From: JBKQHQ01 sp052148715
Lineage (GTDB): Bacteria; Pseudomonadota; Alphaproteobacteria; Rhizobiales; Xanthobacteraceae
DNA: 13,135 nucleotides
Assembly (NCBI GenBank): GCA_052148715.1
Contig: JBKQHQ010000119.1
Coordinates: 1 to 13,135 of the forward strand
Direction of reading: 5' to 3'
The notes beneath the pieces were generated by a model, which ran no database searches, was not told where the DNA came from, and saw nothing but the letters and a program-made list of their open reading frames with translations. Position numbers and translations under genes: made by a program. Position 1 is the first letter of the stretch; each line of letters begins with the position of its first letter. Of the stretch, positions 7,425 through 13,135 are shown piece by piece.

Positions 7425-9425
7425 CTAAACACGCGGCGGCCGGCGCCGCTCGTGGAACCACGCGCGGTACTCCGTCATCTTCGAGCGCTGCGTCTGTGGC
7501 GCATGCCGCTTGCACGTCGAGGCCTCGTCGCTCTTGTCCGACGCGCCCCACCGCAGCTCGACGCAGTCGTTCACATTGTATGCCATCTCCAGATCCACCG
7601 CGCGGTCGATCACGTCCTTGAGCGTAAGCGTCCACGCGGAGCCGTCGCTGCGCGTATAGGAAAACTTGCGCGTCGCAAGCTCCGACGCGAGCACGCGCTC
7701 AAGCTCGGCCTTCACGTCCGCGATGGTCTTTTCCTTCGGCATCGCGTAGCGCTCGGGCAGCCGCGCGACGCGATCCGGAAAGGTGCGCACCACGTCCAGC
7801 GCGATCAACAGACGCAAATCGCGCGAGGGCGTCGCGAAATCCTCCCACGCGCCCGTCGTCTCGAAGATCGACGCGCCCTCCGGCATGTCGGCATCCTTGC
7901 GCCCGCTGATTTGGAACTTGCGCCCGTTCTCGACCGAGGTCACGCGCGCGTTCACTTGCTCGTCGAGCGCCGCGATCGCCTCCTTCAGCGCGCGCAAGGG
8001 GTCGAGCGGCGCCGGCGACATCACGTCATCCATGCGATCGTAGAAGGCTTCGACCGTGAGCTTTGCCTGATCGAGCGAGAAGTCGCCGTACTGCGGATTC
8101 TTCGCGATCTCGTCGTTGGTCAGCCGCCGCAAGCCGCCGTTCTTGTCGCGCACGACCGGCCGGAAGCGTTTGAAGCCAGGGCCTCCGAGCGCGGGATCCT
8201 GGGCGAACAAGAAATTGCCGCGCCAAAAGCGCTTTCGCGCGACCGTCCCGTCGGGCTGCGCATCGACGGCGAAGAAGACGCCCGCCTCATCGCCCGACTG
8301 CGGTAGACGTCGCGCGAGCACCAGCATGTGCCCGTACGGGTCGGCGTACACGGTCCCCGGGCGCAGAGTGTCCTGGCTCAGTGGCACAGGATAATAATCG
8401 GTGTTGTCGTCGCTCAACGCCGTTCGCCCGGATCCGGAATGAACCGCGTCGGCGACGGTCGTGCGCACATAATAGCCGAACCCCGGCGCGAGCCCCGGCG
8501 GCCGCGGCGCAGGCCCCAACGGCTTCGCCGCAGCAGGTCCCGGCGACGCGCCTGCTGGATTCACGACCGGCTGGCCAAACATGTCCAATGGGTTGCCGGA
8601 CGACGCGACGACTTGCTGTGCCGGCGCCTGCGGGGCAGGACGAGGTTCCTCGTTCTGAATGTTCCACCACTCGTGGCACCTCGGCGGCTGGCCGCCGCCG
8701 CCGCGCGTACACTTCGCGTATCCGAACGGCAGCCCCATCTTGAATGCGAAATAGGCGCGCAGGAAGTACGGTAGGTCGGCGCAGTCGGGGCGAATGATGA
8801 GCCCGAGCTCGTCCTCGCGCAGACCCAGATGGTTGAACAGGATATTGCGTGATCGGTCGCGCAGCACTTCATGCAGCGCCTTCCACGATGGCGCCGCGTC
8901 GAGCGGCGCATCGAAGAGCTTCTCGATCCATGCCGAGTACAAATTTTCTGTCGCGCGATTCCAGGTATTGCGCAGGGGCCAGATGCTTCCCTCGGTCGCG
9001 TGCGGCCGCGGCGGCTCGCGGCCGGCCACGGCGATCTCGCGCGTGATCGTGCTGCACTCGGTCGGTGCGCCGGCGCGCGCGAGCGTCGCGTGCCATGTCC
9101 CCGCGGCCGGCGACGCGACCTCGGCATACCAGAAATACGGCGGCCCGCCGTGCCTCTCACCCGATTTGGCCGCAACGCTTCCATCGGGCGCGACCAGCGA
9201 AAGCTCGCCCTCGAGCGGCTTCTCCGCCGCGAAAACGACGAGCAAAGGCGCGCCCTTCCACGGCGCGATCGGCGAGGGCAGGACCGCGAGCTCGGCCGCG
9301 TCTTCGCAGCTGCCGAGTGGACCTTGCGCCCGCGCGTCCGCTCCCGAGAAAAGGACGGTGCAAAATGCGCCCGCGAGCAGCAACAATGCTGTCACGGCTG
9401 CAGTAGATCGGCGTGCTGTAAACAA
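7425..9425 (-). CDS. Large secreted protein of unknown function, papain-like Cys/His pattern
   Basis: A 666-residue protein that I do not recognise by name. With the TTG start the order is: signal peptide (ARRS, then a hydrophobic core to about 27, cleavage near ARA at 30-32); a beta-rich, Ig-like region (about 40-135); a helical part with RPDCADLPYFLRAYF placing Cys215 at a helix start; a Pro/Ala-rich linker (about 260-315); PYGHMLVLARR with His366 in a strand; and an alpha/beta C-terminal part. Cys at a helix start followed by a GHxxV strand is the layout of papain-like NlpC/CHAP/transglutaminase folds, so a thiol hydrolase is plausible but unproven. Start: AGGAGG lies 8 bases before TTG 9425, giving a clean signal peptide; ATG 9482 is in frame but has a weak ribosome binding site. 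It precedes the NlpC/P60 gene. Confidence 0.8.
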   Translation of the reverse strand: MFTARRSTAAVTALLLLAGAFCTVLFSGADARAQGPLGSCEDAAELAVLPSPIAPWKGAPLLVVFAAEKPLEGELSLVAPDGSVAAKSGERHGGPPYFWYAEVASPAAGTWHATLARAGAPTECSTITREIAVAGREPPRPHATEGSIWPLRNTWNRATENLYSAWIEKLFDAPLDAAPSWKALHEVLRDRSRNILFNHLGLREDELGLIIRPDCADLPYFLRAYFAFKMGLPFGYAKCTRGGGGQPPRCHEWWNIQNEEPRPAPQAPAQQVVASSGNPLDMFGQPVVNPAGASPGPAAAKPLGPAPRPPGLAPGFGYYVRTTVADAVHSGSGRTALSDDNTDYYPVPLSQDTLRPGTVYADPYGHMLVLARRLPQSGDEAGVFFAVDAQPDGTVARKRFWRGNFLFAQDPALGGPGFKRFRPVVRDKNGGLRRLTNDEIAKNPQYGDFSLDQAKLTVEAFYDRMDDVMSPAPLDPLRALKEAIAALDEQVNARVTSVENGRKFQISGRKDADMPEGASIFETTGAWEDFATPSRDLRLLIALDVVRTFPDRVARLPERYAMPKEKTIADVKAELERVLASELATRKFSYTRSDGSAWTLTLKDVIDRAVDLEMAYNVNDCVELRWGASDKSDEASTCKRHAPQTQRSKMTEYRAWFHERRRPPRV

Positions 9426-9428
9426 TTG

Positions 9429-9440
9429 AGCCCCCTCCTG
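9429..9440 (-). promoter_or_regulatory. Strong ribosome binding site that selects a TTG start
   Basis: On the minus strand CAGGAGGGGG (9440-9431) is followed by CTCAA and TTG at 9425-9423. This spacing is ideal, whereas the in-frame ATG at 9482 has only a weak G-rich stretch before it. A TATATT in between (complement of 9453-9458) could even be a -10 box placed after the ATG. Confidence 0.6.
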
Positions 9441-9672
9441 GACCCCATTTGACAATATATCGGAACGCTTTGGCTGAATCATGGCAAGCCCATTGCCCGG
9501 CAGATGGTAGCAAAGTCCGGCTCAGGGCCAAAACCGATAGGCTCACAGCAAGCATTCCTCGGTACCCGGGGAGCGGCCTGTAATTCCGCGCCGCAACAAA
9601 CGGCCATTACGAGGTAAGGGCTGCTGCGACGCCAGCGCACGGCGGTGCTGGCGCTTCTTCCAGCCACCCGAG

Positions 9673-9963
9673 CTAGAGCCAGCGCCGCGGCCCGATACCC
9701 GGATCCGAAATGGTGCGATTCACAACCAACCGGTGCCAGATGAACAGGACGACGACCGCACCAACGGTGGCGCCGATCAGGCCAGCACCCTGATCAATAC
9801 GATACCACCCGATCGATTGGCCGACGAACGTCGCGAGGAATGCGCCGGCGATGCCGATCGCCGTGGTGAGGATAAATCCGGTTGGATTGTTCGGACCGGG
9901 CGCCAGTATGCGCGCAATGATGCCGGCGAGGAAGCCGATGAGAATGATCCAGAGAATGTGCAT
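9673..9963 (-). CDS. GlsB/YeaQ/YmgE family stress-associated membrane protein
   Basis: A 96-residue protein with three hydrophobic segments (about 3-20, 28-52 and 59-80) and the family signature of Gly-rich helices: LIGFLAGIIARIL, TTAIGIAGAFLATFVG, IGATVGAVVVLFIWH. Members were called transglycosylase-associated proteins and are often induced by stress or in stationary phase; the function is undefined and they have no catalytic residues. The ATG at 9961-9963 has a GGGA about 5 bases before it. It is divergent from the metallo-beta-lactamase-fold gene, with a 247-base gap in between. No terminator with a T run follows; a 7-base palindrome at 9630-9653 is the only structure downstream. Confidence 0.88.
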   Translation of the reverse strand: MHILWIILIGFLAGIIARILAPGPNNPTGFILTTAIGIAGAFLATFVGQSIGWYRIDQGAGLIGATVGAVVVLFIWHRLVVNRTISDPGIGPRRWL

Positions 9964-10210
9964 GTCGTCCCACTCTAACGCGTTGCTACGTTGCCGTTAA
10001 CCACAAATATATGCTCTTTCAGTTCGTCTTGGCTATGCGGGAAGACAATCATTGGCACGTTTCTTCCTCGGGCGATCCGGGTGAGAACGCCGGAAGCGTT
10101 GCCCAGCCCGCCTATGGCTTTCGGAGAACCCCGCCGACTGCTATCGTACAGAGTTGAGCCAGTGAATGCCGGACCAATAAAGCGAAACAAAACCTTTGGG
10201 AGAATTCGCC

Positions 10211-11755
10211 ATGAAGCACGTTTGCACGATCTCGGCGGCGCTGGCGCTCGCGGCGCTCTACGCGCAGCCGGTCCTGGCGCAGAAATCCGGCGCGCTGGTG
10301 TCGCAGGCGGTCGAGGCCCAGGGCGGCGCCGATGCGCTGCGCGCCCTGAAAGGCCTCGCCGTCAAGGGTTCGGCCAAGCATTGGGAGCCGGAGCAGTCGA
10401 AAGTCGTGGATGGGGAGCCGCGCTTTCTCGGCGACTCGACCTTCGCGATGACCTGGGATCTCGGCAACGGGATGGCGCGCACCGAATGGACGCGAGCGAT
10501 GCAGTACCCCGCCGTCGAGACGCTGAAATATACCGAGGTCGTGACGCCCGCGGCCGGCTACGTCATCACCGGCAACCAAACGGCGGCGATGTCCGGCATT
10601 CGCGTCGCCTCCCATCTGCGCGAGCTCGAGCGGGCATCACCGACCCTGCTGCTCAAGGCCATGGACGACGGCGGCAATGTCGGCGACGTGGATCCGCAAG
10701 CACTGGGCGATGCTTCACTGCCGGCGGTCTCCTACACCGACGGCGGCACCAAATTCACCATCCTGTTCGACAAGGCCACGCACCTGCCGGCCGCCATACG
10801 GACGCGGGACGAGGACAATGTCCATGGCGACGCGAATTACGATCTGGTGCTCGGCGACTGGAAGGCGGTTGGCAACGCGAAAGTCGCGCACTCGCTGTCC
10901 TATAGGCTCGATGGCGTCGAAGTCGCCAAGGTCACCTACGCCGAGCTGACGCCGAATCCGGCCATCCCGGCCGACACGTTCGCGATCCCGGACGCGATCA
11001 AGAGTGCGGCCAAAGGGCCGGCGAAGAGCGCCGTGCCCTATCAATGGGTACTGCGCCGCATCTTCCTCGGTCGCTTCATGGACAGCGACGCCACATTCGT
11101 GCCGGCGGGCGGGAGCCTCAAGCTGGTCGAGATCACGCCGGACGTGCAGCAAGTCGTCGGCGGCTCCCACAACAACCTGATCGTCGCCATGCAGGACTTT
11201 TTGGTCGTGTTCGACGCGCCCATCGGCGAGGGGCAGTCGCGCTGGGTGATCGACGCCGCCAAGGCCAAGTATCCCGGCAAGCCGATCAAATACGTGGTCC
11301 TCACGCATCACCACATGGACCATACCGGGGGCGCCCGCACCTATGTGGCGGAAGGCGCAACCGTGGTGGTGCCGGCTCCGACCAAGGCGCATTGGGACAA
11401 GATGCTTCGTAGGCCGCGGACCATCATCCCGGACGCACAGCAGACGGCGCAGAAGCCGGTCAACGTCGTCGAGGTCAAGGACACCATGTCGATCAAGGAC
11501 GATGGCGGCGAGATCAGGCTGCATGTGATCGCGAACCCGCACGTGGAAGGGATGATCATCGGGCACGTGGTCAAGCCGAACATCGTTTGGGTCACCGACC
11601 TCTGGTCGCCGGTGCGCGACAAGAAGAAGACCGCCGGCAGCATCGCGTTCGCCGAAGCGCTGAAGGAGATCGGCATCTCCGGCGCGACCCTGGTGGGCGG
11701 GCACGGCGCTTACGGCAAGCAGTCGGACCTCGAAGCGGTCGTGGCGCAACAGTAG
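10211..11755 (+). CDS. Secreted metallo-beta-lactamase-fold hydrolase
   Basis: A 514-residue exported protein. Residues 1-24 are a signal peptide ending ALAALYAQPVLAQ. About 30-265 form an N-terminal beta-rich region without catalytic motifs, perhaps LolA/LppX-like. About 275-514 form the metallo-beta-lactamase fold with HHHMDH at 366-371 (ligands His366, His368, Asp370, His371), His444 in NPHVEG, Asp463 in VTDLW and His498 in GGHG, a complete two-metal site. The substrate cannot be read from sequence; the family includes lactonases, sulfatases and others. The start is ATG 10211 with GGGAG 8 bases before it; a TTG at 10196 is in frame but lies on that ribosome binding site. It stands alone, with a weak hairpin about 70 bases after its stop. 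Confidence 0.88.
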   Translation: MKHVCTISAALALAALYAQPVLAQKSGALVSQAVEAQGGADALRALKGLAVKGSAKHWEPEQSKVVDGEPRFLGDSTFAMTWDLGNGMARTEWTRAMQYPAVETLKYTEVVTPAAGYVITGNQTAAMSGIRVASHLRELERASPTLLLKAMDDGGNVGDVDPQALGDASLPAVSYTDGGTKFTILFDKATHLPAAIRTRDEDNVHGDANYDLVLGDWKAVGNAKVAHSLSYRLDGVEVAKVTYAELTPNPAIPADTFAIPDAIKSAAKGPAKSAVPYQWVLRRIFLGRFMDSDATFVPAGGSLKLVEITPDVQQVVGGSHNNLIVAMQDFLVVFDAPIGEGQSRWVIDAAKAKYPGKPIKYVVLTHHHMDHTGGARTYVAEGATVVVPAPTKAHWDKMLRRPRTIIPDAQQTAQKPVNVVEVKDTMSIKDDGGEIRLHVIANPHVEGMIIGHVVKPNIVWVTDLWSPVRDKKKTAGSIAFAEALKEIGISGATLVGGHGAYGKQSDLEAVVAQQ

Positions 11756-11821
11756 CCGCACCTGGCCGACGATCCGGCGCGGTTTCAGTTCCGCTGGAGA
11801 CTGCAACCGCTCTATTTTGGT

Positions 11822-11850
11822 GCGCCCCCGCGTTAGCTCGCGCGGGCGTT
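11822..11850 (+). terminator. Weak terminator-like hairpin after the MBL gene
   Basis: CGCCCCCGCG (about 11823-11832) and CGCGCGGGCG (11839-11848) pair at 9 of 10 positions around a 6-base loop. Only two T follow, so it is not a convincing intrinsic terminator, but it is the only structure between the stop at 11755 and the convergent hsp20 gene. Confidence 0.3.
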
Positions 11851-11962
11851 GACGTTCCTGCCGAAGCGGGAGATGGTGGCAGGTCGGTGTCCCATCTCGA
11901 AGATCAAGGGTCAATCAACCTCAAGACAGCTCAGTGGCAGGCCAAAGCCCCTCCCCTCCGGG

Positions 11963-12475
11963 CTAAATCCAGGTCGAATTCCTTTCGAGAAGCCGCTGTG
12001 CCGCCGGCGGCTTCGGCACGCGAATGGTCAACACACCCTTGTCGTACTTGGCCTCTATCTTCTCGTCTTGCACTGCAAACGGCAGTCTCAGGGAGCGAGA
12101 GAAGGCACCGAAGTGGCGCTCGATATAATGAGCACCGCCATTCTTCTGCTCCCTCTCGGCTTTCTTCTCTCCCTTGATAATGAGCACATCGCCGGCCAAC
12201 GTTACTTGCAGGTCCTTTTCATCGAGGCCTGGAAGCTGGGCGGTTACCACGATCTCCTTGTCGGTTTCGGCTACGTCGACAGCGGGCGCCATGCCTTGCC
12301 AACCGGTCATCGGGCTAAGCGCCCCGCCGGGCAAAGCCTCGAAGAGATCGTCGAACACGCGGTCGACCTCGCGCCGGAAGTTCAGGAAAGGATCGAGCGA
12401 GTCGTCGCGCGCAGCCGGCGTCGGGGCGCGCGCGTCCGATTTCCTCCTCCAGGGAAGCAAGGATCTGAGGTTCAT
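11963..12475 (-). CDS. Small heat-shock protein, Hsp20/alpha-crystallin family
   Basis: A 170-residue cytoplasmic ATP-independent holdase that keeps unfolding proteins soluble. Residues 1-60 are the variable N-terminal arm (LDPFLNFRREVDRVFDDLF). The alpha-crystallin domain spans about 62-155, with PAVDVAETDKEIVVTAQLPG, VLIIKGEKKAE and the hallmark GVLTIRVPK at 147-155. The short tail ends RLLERNSTWI and has no clear I-x-I/V motif, which in most relatives links dimers into large oligomers. The ATG at 12473-12475 has a strong GGAGGT 7 bases before it. An extended -10 promoter and a pairing leader lie upstream (see those entries), so heat or stress control is likely but unproven. It converges with the MBL gene. 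Confidence 0.93.
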   Translation of the reverse strand: MNLRSLLPWRRKSDARAPTPAARDDSLDPFLNFRREVDRVFDDLFEALPGGALSPMTGWQGMAPAVDVAETDKEIVVTAQLPGLDEKDLQVTLAGDVLIIKGEKKAEREQKNGGAHYIERHFGAFSRSLRLPFAVQDEKIEAKYDKGVLTIRVPKPPAAQRLLERNSTWI

Positions 12476-12485
12476 TTTTGCACCT

Positions 12486-12559
12486 CCGATGTCTCAGTTT
12501 GTGCGTCCGCTTCGGCCCGGAGCGGAATTCTTGCGCCGGGACATCGGCAGATGGCCGAT
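12486..12559 (-). promoter_or_regulatory. Structured 5' leader of hsp20, possible RNA thermometer
   Basis: In the predicted transcript CCGATGTC (complement of 12540-12547) pairs perfectly with GACATCGG (complement of 12486-12493), whose last GG is the start of the GGAGGT ribosome binding site. The same upstream arm can instead form a 6-base hairpin, ATCGGC with GCCGAT (12543-12548 with 12554-12559). A third hairpin, TCCGCT with AGCGGA (12506-12511, 12521-12526), is enclosed by the long pairing. Two exclusive folds touching the binding site recall the ROSE-type thermometers known from rhizobial small heat-shock genes, but I see no exact ROSE consensus. Confidence 0.45.
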
Positions 12560-12569
12560 TCGCGCCGCC

Positions 12570-12578
12570 ATTATACCA
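12570..12578 (-). promoter_or_regulatory. Extended -10 promoter for hsp20
   Basis: On the minus strand TGGTATAAT (12578-12570) is a perfect -10 box with the TG extension; no good -35 lies 16-18 bases upstream. It would start a transcript near 12563, giving a leader of about 88 bases before the hsp20 ATG. A perfect box in such GC-rich DNA is unlikely to be chance, but use is unproven. Confidence 0.5.
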
Positions 12579-12671
12579 CTCGGAGGCGTGGAAGGCTGCC
12601 GTAAGCCGGCGAGCGGTTCGGATTGGGACGGCAACATCACCCAGGGACAAGGCTTGCGTCGTCGCTGGGCG

Positions 12672-13016
12672 TCATGTCGTCCTCACGAAGCGGCGCGTCA
12701 GAAGCCAGCAGACGCCGGCGGCAATGACGGCCAGCGTTAACATCAGCGCGAAATTATTGCTCACCAGAGGACCGCCGATCGGGCTGAACATCCCGATTTC
12801 GTCGGCCAGACGGCAAAGACCGATTGCCATTATCGCGGCGACGATCGCCACGGCGAAGCCAGGTGGACGCCAGATCATCCAGATCGAAACCAAAAGACCC
12901 GCAAGCAAGGCAATCGGGCCGCCCTCGAGATAGGCGAACATGATGTAGACGCCGAACATCCCGAACAGGTCGGCGATCGGCACTCCCCCGCCCTGGCCAA
13001 AGAAATAGAGCTTCAT
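12672..13016 (-). CDS. Small membrane protein of unknown function
   Basis: A 114-residue protein I cannot assign. It starts MKLYFFGQGGGVPIADLFGMFG and has about three or four hydrophobic segments (roughly 16-45, 52-71 and 86-107), with a basic end RRFVRTT. No catalytic or binding motif is visible. ATG 13014-13016 is chosen; TTG 13046 would add ten polar residues (TKNNPHDFA). Neither has a clear ribosome binding site, so the start is uncertain. It lies upstream of hsp20 on the same strand, 196 bases away, but the hsp20 promoter candidate sits between them, so they are probably separate units. Confidence 0.65.
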   Translation of the reverse strand: MKLYFFGQGGGVPIADLFGMFGVYIMFAYLEGGPIALLAGLLVSIWMIWRPPGFAVAIVAAIMAIGLCRLADEIGMFSPIGGPLVSNNFALMLTLAVIAAGVCWLLTRRFVRTT

Positions 13017-13101
13017 CGCGAAGTCGTGTGGGTTATTTTTTGTCAATTTCGATCAATGCCCTTTGTTGTTTCTGCTACTGTTGAGGCTGTGGGCATGTGG
13101 G

Positions 13102-13115
13102 CAACGCTTGCGTTG
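13102..13115. repeat. Short palindrome at window edge
   Basis: CAACGC and GCGTTG are separated by two bases, inside a stretch (GTGGGCAACGC, then GTTGTCCAAGCG) that resembles short repeats in Bradyrhizobium-type genomes. It may be the edge of a larger element cut by the window. Confidence 0.3.
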
Positions 13116-13135
13116 TCCAAGCGAAGCGGCATGAC

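Noticed and set aside
7452..8306. Long plus-strand frame opposite the large exported protein.
   Set aside because: It is an Arg/His-rich antisense shadow typical of high-GC coding DNA, without domain or start signals.
9630..9653. Palindrome CGCCAGC/GCTGGCG after the GlsB-type gene as a terminator.
   Set aside because: On the minus strand, where the gene is, no T run follows the stem.
9479..9667. Minus-strand 62-codon frame between the large exported protein and the GlsB-type gene.
   Set aside because: No recognisable family, no ribosome binding site, and Arg/Ser/Cys-rich composition like a chance frame.
9975..10190. Minus-strand 71-codon frame in the gap between the divergent GlsB-type and MBL genes.
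   Set aside because: No homologue recognised and it fills a region expected to hold both promoters; the gap (9964-10210) otherwise shows no clear feature.
11756..11962. Possible small gene in the gap between MBL and hsp20.
   Set aside because: Open frames here run into the hsp20 antisense strand and show no family or ribosome binding site.

Overview
The window looks like chromosome from a high-GC alphaproteobacterium of the order Hyphomicrobiales (Rhizobiales), most likely close to Bradyrhizobium, Rhodopseudomonas or Afipia. The support is the set of housekeeping and accessory families (YcjX/YcjF pair, Cache-domain secreted protein, GST-like protein ending ELPLSL, Flp pilin, GlsB-type membrane protein) and the palindromic intergenic repeats of a kind familiar from these genomes. 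This placement is from memory, not a search. I see no rRNA, tRNA, CRISPR array, integrase or transposase.

Layout. 1-234 holds palindromic repeats. 235-2732 (+) is a two-gene operon, a YcjX-type P-loop NTPase overlapped by 4 bases by a YcjF/DUF697 membrane protein. 2831-3510 (-) holds a 54-residue Flp pilin and a DoxX membrane protein. 3678-4565 (+) is a secreted gametolysin-type (M11) zinc protease; a frameshift separates it from a single ricin-type lectin repeat. 4743-5513 (+) is a GST-like protein. 5600-5759 has a minus-strand terminator and a composite palindromic repeat. 5785-6243 (-) is a secreted Cache-domain protein. 6357-9425 (-) is a pair: a large secreted protein of unknown function with a papain-like Cys/His pattern, then an NlpC/P60 hydrolase carrying a Tat leader. 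9673-9963 (-) is a GlsB/YeaQ-type membrane protein. 10211-11755 (+) is a secreted metallo-beta-lactamase-fold hydrolase. 11963-12475 (-) is an Hsp20 chaperone with a structured leader, and 12672-13016 (-) is a small membrane protein of unknown function.

How the genes work together. Most are single transcription units. Two groups look functionally linked: ycjX-ycjF (translationally coupled; envelope stress in other bacteria) and the 9425-6357 pair, both predicted to be exported and both with cysteine-peptidase-like active-site patterns. Many products are exported or in the membrane and several belong to stress-associated families (YcjXF, GlsB, Hsp20). I did not find a clearly new multi-gene system. 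The best leads are the uncharacterised papain-like/NlpC pair, the Tat leader grafted on the NlpC/P60 protein, the broken protease-lectin gene and the possible temperature-responsive hsp20 leader.
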